From contig JACRFB010000052.1 in assembly GCA_016218045.1 (NCBI GenBank), positions 16,481 to 80,480 of the forward strand: a stretch of DNA of 64,000 bases, in the 5' to 3' direction. Made by a program: the position numbers and the translations under genes. This stretch comes from Ignavibacteriota bacterium. Lineage in GTDB: Bacteria > Bacteroidota > Ignavibacteria > SZUA-365. Below, in pieces: positions 53,039 to 64,000 of the stretch (position 1 is the first letter of the stretch; the number at the start of each line of letters is the position of its first letter). The notes under the pieces are model-generated. The model saw only the letters and a list, made by a program, of their open reading frames with translations, searched no databases and was not told the origin of the DNA.

Positions 53039-54523
53039 TCAGGTGCGGGTTTGTGGTCGGGGAAAAATCGCCTGTGTCGCGAGGCCCGTGGCGATACACA
53101 TCGCCGAACCGAGAAGCACGTACCAGGTCCACGCGATGGGCGTGAAAAGAATCACCGCTGCCATACCGGCGATGGCGGTGAAGAATCCGGCGATGGCGGC
53201 GCTCTGCTGCGTGTGGCGGAACAACAGGCCGAGCAGGAACACGCCCAGCAGCGCTCCATACGTGTAGGATGCGATGCCGAGCGCGAGTTCGATGACGGTG
53301 GCGGGTGTTTGGATGAAGAGGGATGCAACGAGAACGAGCACGAGGCACCACACGATCGACACGGCACGCGAACGACGCAGCAGCGTCGCGTCATCCGGCG
53401 TTTTTCCCGACAGGGGCAGCCAGATGTCCATGATTGTGGCCGACGACAGGGCGCTGATCGATCCAGACAGCGTGGACATCGCCGCGGCGAGTATGGCCGC
53501 AACAATCAGGCCTTTGACACCGGACGGGAGATGATCCAGAATGAAGCGCGCAAAAACCTCATTGGCCGAATTCGGCGCGCCGTTGTAAAAGATCCACAGC
53601 AGCAGGCCGACAGCGAGGAAGACCGCGAATTGCATGAGCACGATGATCCCGCTCAGCGACATTGCGCGCTGCGATGCACGAAGATCGTTTGTGGTGAGCA
53701 CTCGCTGTATCAACAAATGATCGGTTCCGTGCGATGCCATCGACAGAAACATGCCGCCGGCGATGCTGGCGATGGTTGTGTATGGTGTCGAGAAGAATCC
53801 CGCGAACCCGCCCTCGGGCCAGGGAGGAAAAATGACGCCCTTTCCGGCGGCGATGGCGCGCGACAATCCCGCGTCGAGTCCGTCGCCGAGCATGGCCGCG
53901 AGAATGGCAAGGGCTGCTGCCGCGCCGAGAATGTACACGCCGAATTGTATCACGTCGGTCCAGATCACCGCGCGCACGCCGCCGAAATACACATAGGCCA
54001 GGGTCAGCGCGGCCATCACGGCGATGGAGACGACATACGCTGTGTGTGTGTCACCCGCGGGCAGAAAGGAACTGCCCTGCAGAAAGAGGGCCAACGGAAT
54101 GGCGGTGGTGTAGAGACGGACCCCGTCCGCAAACACGCGCGTACCCATGAATGTGACCGACGCCGTGCGCCGCGTCGCCGGACCAAACCGTGTCTCAAGA
54201 AACACGTACGCGGTCGAAAGTTCACCTTGGAAATATCGAGGCAGGAAGTACCTCGACACGATGAAGCGTCCGAGTATGTAGCCCACTGTCACCTGGAGGA
54301 AGGACAGATTGCCGGCATAGGCCACTCCGGGGATGGACAGAAAGGTAATGGCGCTCGTTTCCGTGGCCACGATCGCAAAACACACGGCCCACCAGGGCAC
54401 GGCCGCGTCGCTGAGAAAATAATCGCGCGCGGATCGCTGGCGTCCGCCGCTCAGTATGCCGAACAGGACGATGCCCGCGAGATACGCGAGAATGACGACG
54501 ATGTCGAGAACCGACAGATGCAT
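53039..54523 (-). CDS. Sodium/solute symporter (SSS family)
   Basis: A 494-residue symporter with 12-13 helices. It has SVLDIVVILAYLAGIVLFGI, FFLSDAAVPWWAVCFAIVAT, ETSAITFLSIPGVAYAGN and GTDHLLIQRVLTTNDLRAS, all typical of SSS proteins (the last near the sodium site). It is shorter than its neighbour at 51277-53037 and similar in core sequence; the two are paralogues, not identical. The substrate cannot be predicted. Confidence 0.88.
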   Translation of the reverse strand: MHLSVLDIVVILAYLAGIVLFGILSGGRQRSARDYFLSDAAVPWWAVCFAIVATETSAITFLSIPGVAYAGNLSFLQVTVGYILGRFIVSRYFLPRYFQGELSTAYVFLETRFGPATRRTASVTFMGTRVFADGVRLYTTAIPLALFLQGSSFLPAGDTHTAYVVSIAVMAALTLAYVYFGGVRAVIWTDVIQFGVYILGAAAALAILAAMLGDGLDAGLSRAIAAGKGVIFPPWPEGGFAGFFSTPYTTIASIAGGMFLSMASHGTDHLLIQRVLTTNDLRASQRAMSLSGIIVLMQFAVFLAVGLLLWIFYNGAPNSANEVFARFILDHLPSGVKGLIVAAILAAAMSTLSGSISALSSATIMDIWLPLSGKTPDDATLLRRSRAVSIVWCLVLVLVASLFIQTPATVIELALGIASYTYGALLGVFLLGLLFRHTQQSAAIAGFFTAIAGMAAVILFTPIAWTWYVLLGSAMCIATGLATQAIFPRPQTRT

Positions 54524-54550
54524 GGCCGGGGCGCGTCCTGCCTGCGTGTG

Positions 54551-54892
54551 TCAGTCTTCGAGGGCGTTGCGCGCCACGTCGACGGTCGGAAACACGGGGA
54601 GTATCGCGTCGAGCTTCGCTACCTCGATAAGTGTGCGCACCTTGCCAATCGCATCCACTATCAGGACGCCGCCGTCCTTCTCGCGCAGTTGCCGCTCGGC
54701 CAGCAACAGGGCGCTGAGGCCGGTGCTGTCGCAGAATTCGACGCTGCTGAGGTCGATGATCAGCACCTGTATGGCTTCCTGGCTGAGGATGAGCAGCTCG
54801 GCCTTGAGCGCGGGCGAGGTGAGCGAATCGAGACGCGTCTCCTTCAGGCGGAAGATGGCAAGCTCGTTTTCCTTGTCGATGGTAAAGTTCAT
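54551..54892 (-). CDS. STAS-domain anti-sigma factor antagonist
   Basis: A 113-residue STAS protein like SpoIIAA/RsbV. LIIDLSSVEFCDSTGLSALL contains the phosphorylatable serine (about residue 56, in DSTGLS), and MNFTIDKENELAIFRLKETR is the N-terminal strand pair. A partner anti-sigma kinase and phosphatase are not in the window. It lies 21 nt after ligA and 27 nt before the first symporter gene. Confidence 0.88.
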   Translation of the reverse strand: MNFTIDKENELAIFRLKETRLDSLTSPALKAELLILSQEAIQVLIIDLSSVEFCDSTGLSALLLAERQLREKDGGVLIVDAIGKVRTLIEVAKLDAILPVFPTVDVARNALED

Positions 54893-54913
54893 GTGTCCTC
54901 CGTGTGGGAGTGG

Positions 54914-58329
<3,416 letters not shown>

Positions 58330-58377
58330 ACGTGGTGGTGGTTTTCGTCAGGAAAAAGCGATTCTCAAACGTCACGG

Positions 58378-58408
58378 CAAAGTAGTGCCGCGTCGAGGGA
58401 AAAACAAC
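58378..58408 (-). promoter_or_regulatory. Candidate promoter for the rodZ-ligA-...-S41 operon
   Basis: On the minus strand TTG (58408-58406), 20-nt spacer and TACTTTTG (58385-58378), exactly matching the Bacteroidota TTG/TAnnTTTG pattern. It is about 50 nt before the RodZ-like start. The -33 TTG is also the end of the tolC terminator stem. Confidence 0.65.
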
Positions 58409-58421
58409 CGCACGCGGTTGC
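58401..58421 (-). terminator. Terminator after the tolC run, overlapping the rodZ promoter
   Basis: On the minus strand CAACCG, loop CGTG, CGGTTG (58421-58406), followed by TTTTT (58405-58401): a small hairpin with U-tail, ~117 nt after the tolC stop. The gap 58330-58537 otherwise shows no gene. Confidence 0.65.
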
Positions 58422-58537
58422 GTCCCGATGGCCCGTGTCCGGCGTAAAAATATCGTCGCGACAGTCACTCCACGCCGCTGCACGCGTGCTCGCTCGTCCG
58501 CTGCCGCACAGTGGGGCATGGCGCGCGACCTTGTGTT

Positions 58538-60022
58538 TTACCTCGGAGGTTCGACCTCGCTGCCGGTGCTGAAGTCGAACGCCGTCCGCCGCGCAAGGTC
58601 GGCGAGGGCCACGTTGTAGTCGATCCACGCCTCGAGGGCGCTGAGCCGGGCCTGAAGCAGACGCGTCTGCGATTGAGAGAGTTCGAGCGAGCCGATGGTC
58701 CCCACTTCGTAGCGGCTGGTGTTGATGCCGTTCGCCTTTTCCGCCACAAGTCGCGACTTGAACAGGACGTTCACACGCTCGGCGGCTGAACCTATACGGC
58801 GCACGAGGTCCGTGATTTCCTGCTCGATGGTGAGTTCGGTATTCTCGGCCGTGTATTGCGCGCTGCGCAGCCGCGCCTCCGCGGCTTCGACATCACGTCC
58901 GTGTTTGCCCCAGTCGAAAACGGGTACCGTGATGCGGAGTGTGGCGCCACGCGACTCGGTGGGGGACAGGAACAGCGACCGCACCTTGTCGGCCGCGTCG
59001 TTCAGCCCGTAATTCACCGAGATGTCGCCACGGATGCCGCGCTGGCCGTCGATCTCGTCGAGGGACAGGGTGCTGCGTTCGACGTTGTTGCGCGCGCGCT
59101 GCAGATCCACACGTGTGCGTTTGGCCTCACCGATGGCGCGCGCTGGATCGATCTGGACGGGTACGAAGGACGTGTCGGTCAGTGTAAGTCGGAGGCTGTC
59201 CGCCAGAGGCAGTCCGATCAGCAGCTTGAAGTTGTTCATCCTGCCGCTGTGTGTGTTGCCTGCGGTAAGCAAATCGTTGCGGGCCGCCGCAAGATCCACC
59301 TCAAACTGCAGGGCGTCGACTTCGGCGATGAGCCCCGCACGGTATTTCCGCATTGCGGTGGTGTACGATTCCTCCTGCTGCTGCACGCGGTCGCTTTGAA
59401 TCGCAAGCTGCTCCTGGCTCGAATAACCGCGGTAGAAACTTTCCGTGACGGTGTACAGGAGGTCGAGCGTGGCGCGGCGGTAGTCGGATTTCGCCTCCTC
59501 GAACTCGAGTTCGGCGCGGCGTAACGCGATGCGCTGACTGTTCGGCACAAACAGCGGCTGCTCGAGACGCACCACGAGGTCGCCGTAGTAATTGCGGAAA
59601 AACGAACCGGCGGACGCGTCCTTCTGATCGAGCCGGTACATTTGCCCGCTGAGCGTGATGGTGCTGTTGGTCCAGATCAGCGGCTGGTTGATGGAGACGC
59701 CTCCGAACCAGCGCAGGTTCTCCACACGAAAATATTCGTCGCGGCGGGTCACACTGTTGAATTGCTGTTTCAGCCGCGAATCGTAACTCGGCGCCTCGAA
59801 GTTGAGGTCCACCGTCGAGTACAGGGCCTTGCGCGACGCTTCCGCCGCTGCTTCGGAAGCGCGCAGTTGTTCGCGCGCCACACGGGCCTGGTAGCTGTTT
59901 TCGAAAGCGATGCGCAACGCTTTCTCGAGTGTGAGTGTCTGCTGTGCGGACGCGGAGGCGGAAAGCAGCACGGGAATGCAGGCGGCCATGAGGCCAAGTC
60001 GCATGAGAGTAAGGCGGGTCAT
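58538..60022 (-). CDS. TolC-family outer-membrane efflux protein
   Basis: A 494-residue (from ATG 60022) outer-membrane channel of the TolC family. It has a signal peptide MTRLTLMRLGLMAACIPVLL with AxA cleavage near SASAQ, and coiled-coil outer-membrane-efflux repeats (LTLEKALRIAFENSYQARVA, AEARLRSAQYTAENTELTIE). Motif-like VDLQRARNNVERSTLSLDEI recurs in both halves. The start is uncertain: ATG 60049 is in frame too, and the frame runs to 60166, overlapping the permease stop. It is the exit channel for the adaptor and permease upstream. Confidence 0.85.
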   Translation of the reverse strand: MTRLTLMRLGLMAACIPVLLSASASAQQTLTLEKALRIAFENSYQARVAREQLRASEAAAEASRKALYSTVDLNFEAPSYDSRLKQQFNSVTRRDEYFRVENLRWFGGVSINQPLIWTNSTITLSGQMYRLDQKDASAGSFFRNYYGDLVVRLEQPLFVPNSQRIALRRAELEFEEAKSDYRRATLDLLYTVTESFYRGYSSQEQLAIQSDRVQQQEESYTTAMRKYRAGLIAEVDALQFEVDLAAARNDLLTAGNTHSGRMNNFKLLIGLPLADSLRLTLTDTSFVPVQIDPARAIGEAKRTRVDLQRARNNVERSTLSLDEIDGQRGIRGDISVNYGLNDAADKVRSLFLSPTESRGATLRITVPVFDWGKHGRDVEAAEARLRSAQYTAENTELTIEQEITDLVRRIGSAAERVNVLFKSRLVAEKANGINTSRYEVGTIGSLELSQSQTRLLQARLSALEAWIDYNVALADLARRTAFDFSTGSEVEPPR

Positions 60023-60158
60023 ATACCGGAATCCGGAAATTCGAAGCATCCGTGAATCATGTCGAGTGTGAATGGGAGCCGGGTGCATCGTGGTCCCGAT
60101 GCGATGCCGGAATTGCGGCTTGTTGCGCACACCGCGTTGTGTCGTGGCGGACTCGCCG

Positions 60159-61484
60159 TTATTCATACCGGAGCGCCTCGATCACGTCCTTGTCGGCCGC
60201 ACGGCGCGCCGGGTACCATCCGAAGAGAATACCCGTGGCCGCGGCGACGCCAAAGGCGAGGAGAACTGCCCAGAGACTGACTATCGTGCGCCAGCCGGCA
60301 TAGGCGGTAATCGCTTCGGTCAGGCCCCATCCAACGCCGATGCCTGCTATCCCTCCCACGATCGACAGCAGAGTGGCCTCCGCGAGAAATTGCACGACGA
60401 TCATCGAACGTGTTGCGCCGATGGCCCGCCGCACACCGATCTCGCGTGTGCGTTCAAGCACACCCGCCAGCATGATGTTCATGATGCCGATGCCTCCGAC
60501 AAGCAGGGAAATCCCCGCTATGGCGCCCATCACAATGTTGAAAATCCCCTGTGTTTTCTGGCTCTGCTCGATGAGCTGGTCCGGTATGGTCACGGTAAAA
60601 TCCGTCTGTTCCGCGTGACGCTGGCGCAGCAGGCGCGTTATAACCCGTGCGGCCTCTTCGACGGGGGTCTCGGCCTTCACCTGCACTGCGATTTGGTCGA
60701 TGGTATTCCTGTCGAGATACGCGCTTTCATTGTTCGAGAACCGGAAGCGGCGGCCACGTCCCATGAAAAACTGCGCCCCGGCCTGCTGCTCGCGCGGGAA
60801 TTTCGCCATGGCCGTGCTCAGTGGAATGAAGATGGTGTTGTTCGCGCGCGGCATCGCAACGTCCGCAATTTTTGCGCTGCGTTTCGGCTCCACCACCCCC
60901 ACCACCGTAAACCAGCGGTCCTTGAGCTTCACGAGCTGATACATCGGATCGCGGAATCCGAAAAGATCCTGCTTTGCCTCAGACCCGATCACGCAAACAT
61001 TTGCTGTGGAGAGCATGTGCACCGGTGCGATGAAGGATCCGGCGGAGAGGCGCACGTTAAAGATGTGCTCGTAGGCCGGTGTGCATCCGACAAGTGTCGC
61101 GTCGGTCTTGCCTTCGTATGTCCGAGCCTCGATTTCGCTCTCCCAGGTTACGGACAGATTCTCCACGAAGGGACACACGTCCTCGATGGCGCGTGCGTCT
61201 TTCAACGAAATGCCCATCGGACGCGAGGCGGCCTCCTCGTCCTCCTGCTGCGCCTCGTCCATCGCCGCGCTGCGTATGATGATGTTCCGCACGCCGAGCA
61301 CCTCGATCTGTTCGAGGGTCTCGCGCCGCGCACCTTCACCGATGGACAGCATGGCGATCACCGCTCCCACGCCGAAGATGATGCCCAGCATGGTGAGGAA
61401 GGAGCGGGTCTTGTGCAGCGCGAGACTCTGTAGCGCGATGCTGAGCGACTCGCGGTGACGTGTCAGAATGGTCGGGCGCATCAC
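60159..61484 (-). CDS. MacB-like ABC transporter permease without ATPase domain
   Basis: A 441-residue permease of the MacB/FtsX type. It has an N-terminal helix (TRSFLTMLGIIFGVGAVIAM), a large periplasmic MacB_PCD domain (about 60-290) and three C-terminal helices (IAGISLLVGGIGIMNIMLAG, FLAEATLLSIVGGIAGIGVG). The ERTREIGVRRAIGATR motif, typical of FtsX permeases, is present. E. coli MacB carries its ATPase at the N-terminus; here there is none, and no separate ATPase gene is adjacent. It overlaps the adaptor gene by 4 nt. Confidence 0.88.
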   Translation of the reverse strand: MMRPTILTRHRESLSIALQSLALHKTRSFLTMLGIIFGVGAVIAMLSIGEGARRETLEQIEVLGVRNIIIRSAAMDEAQQEDEEAASRPMGISLKDARAIEDVCPFVENLSVTWESEIEARTYEGKTDATLVGCTPAYEHIFNVRLSAGSFIAPVHMLSTANVCVIGSEAKQDLFGFRDPMYQLVKLKDRWFTVVGVVEPKRSAKIADVAMPRANNTIFIPLSTAMAKFPREQQAGAQFFMGRGRRFRFSNNESAYLDRNTIDQIAVQVKAETPVEEAARVITRLLRQRHAEQTDFTVTIPDQLIEQSQKTQGIFNIVMGAIAGISLLVGGIGIMNIMLAGVLERTREIGVRRAIGATRSMIVVQFLAEATLLSIVGGIAGIGVGWGLTEAITAYAGWRTIVSLWAVLLAFGVAAATGILFGWYPARRAADKDVIEALRYE

Positions 61485-62746
61485 GGCATCCGCACGGCGT
61501 CGTTGCCGCTGTTTTTATCGTTCTCGGCGGCGGGCTCCTCGGCTTCATCGGGATCACGCAGGGCCACTTCCTCTCCGGCCTTGAGTCCCGTTTTCACCAC
61601 CACGTAAGTGTCGTTCTTTTCGCCGAGTGTCACTTCGCGCTTGTCGAAACCCGCGCCGTCCTTCACATACACATACGTCTTCTTCTCCTTCTCGAACACG
61701 GCCACGATGGGAATCGACAGCGTCTTTTTCACTGTGCCCACGATGATCTTGTTTGTGGTGGTGATTCCCGGCTTTAAAATGTCGGCGGTTTTGTCGATGT
61801 CGATTACCACGTCAAAAACCTTCACGTTTGATCCGGATCCCTTTTCACGTCCGATCTGCGACACCGAGGTGATCGTTCCGGTGAATTTCCGGTCGGGAAA
61901 AGCGTCCGGCACGATCTCCACTTTCTGTCCCACCTTGACGCGGGAGATCTCCATTTCATTCACACTCGCTTCAACCTGCGCTGCCGAAAGGTCGGGCAGA
62001 CTGATGATGGGCATGCCCGGCCATGGCTGGTCGCCCACCGCGATCTTCCGGCCTGTGCTCCAGTTGTTCTCGTACACGATAAGGCCGCTGATGGGCGCCT
62101 TCATCGTGAGCTGTTCCATCTCCTTGGTTGAAGCCGCTATGTCGGACTGTATCTGCGACAACCGAAGCTGCAGATTGCCGAGTTCCGATTTGCGCACGAT
62201 GGACCTGTTCTCCAGATTCAGCCGCGCCTGTTCGAAGGCGAGACGTGATCGTTCGAATTCCAGATCCGCCTCACGTTTCTTGGCGTCGGGCTCGAACTGC
62301 ATGCGCTTCTGGGCGATTTCTGCAAGTTGAAAGTTCAGTTTCGCCGTTTCAAAATCCGTTTTTGCCTGCGCCTCGTCACCGGCTTGCTGGGCCCGAAGCT
62401 TTGCCATATCGGCCTGCGCGGTTTTCAACTCGGTCTGTTTGTCGTTGATGCGTTTCATGGCCGTGCTCGGATCGAAACCTACCAGCGGCTGCTCCGGCTG
62501 CGCAATGGTGCCCTCCGGCGCGAGGAATACGACCTGCAGATTGCCGCCCTGCATGAGTCGCGGCGCCGTGATGGTATACGATTTTTTCGCGCGGATGGAA
62601 CCGCTCTCGATGACGAGTATTCGGAAATCTCCGGATAACACCGGGGCAGTCGGAATGTTCGGTCCTTCGGACGGCGAGAATATCCACCAGAGGATGAGGA
62701 TGAGCGCGACCGCGGCCGCTGACTGATAGAGGCGTGTGCGTTTCAT
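61481..62746 (-). CDS. Periplasmic adaptor (HlyD/MacA membrane-fusion protein)
   Basis: A 421-residue adaptor. It has an N-terminal membrane helix (SAAAVALILILWWIF), then a barrel-sandwich hybrid domain, a ~120-residue alpha-helical hairpin (DKQTELKTAQADMAKLRAQQ through EFERSRLAFEQARLNLENRS) and beta-barrel domains with APISGLIVYENNWSTGRKIA. ATG 62746 starts the anchor; the frame is open to 62860 but lacks a better start. It links the permease to the TolC-like channel and overlaps the permease start by 4 nt. Confidence 0.88.
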   Translation of the reverse strand: MKRTRLYQSAAAVALILILWWIFSPSEGPNIPTAPVLSGDFRILVIESGSIRAKKSYTITAPRLMQGGNLQVVFLAPEGTIAQPEQPLVGFDPSTAMKRINDKQTELKTAQADMAKLRAQQAGDEAQAKTDFETAKLNFQLAEIAQKRMQFEPDAKKREADLEFERSRLAFEQARLNLENRSIVRKSELGNLQLRLSQIQSDIAASTKEMEQLTMKAPISGLIVYENNWSTGRKIAVGDQPWPGMPIISLPDLSAAQVEASVNEMEISRVKVGQKVEIVPDAFPDRKFTGTITSVSQIGREKGSGSNVKVFDVVIDIDKTADILKPGITTTNKIIVGTVKKTLSIPIVAVFEKEKKTYVYVKDGAGFDKREVTLGEKNDTYVVVKTGLKAGEEVALRDPDEAEEPAAENDKNSGNDAVRMP

Positions 62747-62856
62747 AGGGAAGGCTTCGTGAGGAAGGTCGATGACGGCCGTGAGGCCATCCGGCAATGT
62801 GGGAAATACCCGTGAAGCGGAAAAGGTAATAAAATGTCCTGAATTGCCGCATTCCA

Positions 62857-63966
62857 TCATTCCCGTGTGAAGTGTTTTCCCGGGTGCTGACGGACGATGC
62901 CTTTGAATTCGAGTGCCAACATCTGCACCAGAAGTTCCGCGGGGCCGAGCCCTGTTTGAATGGCGATATCGTCGATGTGTACCGGACTGTCCGACAGTGC
63001 TCCCACGATGGATTGCTCGGTGAGTGTGAGCTGAATTGCGGGGATTCGTTGCTTCCGGATTCTTCCCGCGAGCAGGGGCACCTCGTCAAAGACATCCTGC
63101 GCGCGCGTGCATACACGCGCGTTTCCGCGACGCAGAAGCAGGTTGGTTCCGATCGACGCCGGACTGTACACGCTTCCCGGGACGGCGAACACATCGCGAT
63201 TCTGATCGAACGCCATCCGCGCGGTGATGATGGCTCCGCCCTTGGCGCCGCTTTCCACAACGATGGTTGCTAGCGTTACGCCGCTGATGATGCGGTTCCG
63301 TCGCGGGAAATTCGGCGCGTCGGGCGCGGCATCCATCAAAAATTCAGACAGGAGACATCCATTATCCGCGATACGTTCCGCAAGCAGGCGGTTCGACGGC
63401 GGGTAGAGGTTGGCCAGTCCGCTGCCGAGCACCGCGATTGTGCGACCGCCCTGTGCGAGAGTCGCCTGATGCGCCGCTGTATCGATGCCTATCGCCAATC
63501 CGCTGGCAGTGGTTACTCCGGCGTCGGCAAATTCGCGGCCCAGTTGTTCCGCGACGCGGCGTCCGTATTCCGTCGGCGCGCGTGTGCCGACAATGGCTGC
63601 CGAACGTCCGTCACATTGACGGAATTCTCCCTGCATGAACAGGAAAAGGGGAGCGTCATAGAGGTGCTTCAGCGGTTCCGGAAATGCCGCATCCGCTGGT
63701 GTGATCAGACGGGCGTTTTTCTGGGCCGCGAGTGTAATGCTTCGCAATACACCCGCCTCAATCTGATCGCGCGCCTGTCGGGACCGGACGGTTTCGAGCA
63801 GCGTCCGTGCCAGACCCAGGTGTATCCCGGGCACCTGCATCAAATCGCGCAGACTGGCGCGGCATAGATCACCCCACGTATCGAAACGTACTGCGAGTGC
63901 CCGTCCGCGTGTCGGACCGATCTTCGGAAGCATCGTGAGGCGTAGAAAGTCGTGTACTTCTGTCAT
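62857..63966 (-). CDS. dprA: DNA-processing protein DprA
   Basis: A 369-residue DprA/Smf protein that loads RecA onto incoming single-stranded DNA in natural transformation. It has an N-terminal SAM/HhH-like part, the Rossmann core (AAIVGTRAPTEYGRRVAEQL, ASGLAIGIDTAAHQATLAQG, VLGSGLANLYPPSN, FPRRNRIISGV) and a C-terminal winged-helix. GGGAGGATTTT precedes ATG 63966. It is the first gene of the minus run at this end. The last 34 nt of the window (63967-64000) contain only the leader. Confidence 0.92.
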   Translation of the reverse strand: MTEVHDFLRLTMLPKIGPTRGRALAVRFDTWGDLCRASLRDLMQVPGIHLGLARTLLETVRSRQARDQIEAGVLRSITLAAQKNARLITPADAAFPEPLKHLYDAPLFLFMQGEFRQCDGRSAAIVGTRAPTEYGRRVAEQLGREFADAGVTTASGLAIGIDTAAHQATLAQGGRTIAVLGSGLANLYPPSNRLLAERIADNGCLLSEFLMDAAPDAPNFPRRNRIISGVTLATIVVESGAKGGAIITARMAFDQNRDVFAVPGSVYSPASIGTNLLLRRGNARVCTRAQDVFDEVPLLAGRIRKQRIPAIQLTLTEQSIVGALSDSPVHIDDIAIQTGLGPAELLVQMLALEFKGIVRQHPGKHFTRE

Positions 63967-64000
63967 AGAAAATCCTCCCGCCTGTTATACGCGCGAGCCG

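Noticed and set aside
60072..61433. 453-codon plus-strand frame opposite the permease
   Set aside because: Antisense shadow of the MacB-like permease; no hydrophobic or domain pattern.

Overview
The window is GC-rich (about 60-65% by eye), densely coded DNA from a bacterium of the Bacteroidota/Chlorobiota (FCB) group. I judge it closest to an Ignavibacteria-, Kapabacteria- or Rhodothermia-like lineage, but cannot place it further from sequence alone. The evidence is: (i) three large secreted proteins (ending at 1549, 3522 and 21458) that finish in a type IX secretion (T9SS) C-terminal sorting domain; (ii) a carotenoid operon of the Bacteroidota type (CrtI, CrtB, CrtZ, CrtD, CruF, CrtYc/CrtYd); (iii) a 31-residue basic AURKAIP1/COX24-like protein; and (iv) promoter-like sites of the form TTG-N20-TAnnTT, resembling the Bacteroidota -33/-7 promoter, at several divergent or operon-head positions. 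I saw no rRNA, tRNA, CRISPR array, prophage or insertion sequence.

Layout. 1-3522: two T9SS cargo proteins, one with Asp-box/BNR repeats (truncated by the window edge) and one with a VWA domain. 3581-3826: three 82-bp tandem repeats. 3880-12252 (+): a ten-gene carotenoid operon, mostly joined by 4-nt start/stop overlaps. Its enzymes match a route from GGPP to a saproxanthin-type monocyclic xanthophyll, plus a glycosyltransferase and an acyltransferase for glycoside-ester tailoring. 12238-17957 (-): SppA, HU, a TPR protein, the COX24-like peptide, a HIT protein, YtxH and DUF948-like proteins, a UbiA-family prenyltransferase and a DUF362 protein. 18282-24564 (+): a fungalysin-like T9SS metalloprotease, a divergent PlsY, an HtrA protease and PurB. 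24764-27717 (+): lysine 6-aminotransferase and an ALDH7-type semialdehyde dehydrogenase (lysine to 2-aminoadipate), ended by a strong hairpin. 27829-33498: a flavin reductase (+), then on the minus strand Hbd, AckA, a GT9 glycosyltransferase, a lipoprotein and a CDF transporter with an apparently triplicated C-terminal domain.

33683-41317 (-): purN, purH, mreB, mreC, mreD, mrdA and rodA in one tightly packed run that couples the last purine steps to cell-wall elongation genes. 41438-44816 (+): a cysteine desulfurase, an unknown 104-residue protein, an A-type Fe-S carrier, a superoxide dismutase between two terminators, and a LonN-domain protein. 44813-58329 (-): a very long run from a RodZ-like protein through LigA, a STAS protein, two sodium/solute symporters, a Cof-type phosphatase, a PgpH-like c-di-AMP phosphodiesterase, XerD, Tmk and an S41 protease. 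58538-63966 (-): DprA, a membrane-fusion protein, a MacB-like permease with no ATPase domain, and a TolC-like outer-membrane protein.

The best candidates for something new are the saproxanthin glycoside-ester operon with its embedded uncharacterised SRPBCC-like gene, the unknown gene in the Fe-S cluster, and the regulatory hairpin ahead of the lysine-catabolism pair. Most other genes are recognisable housekeeping functions.
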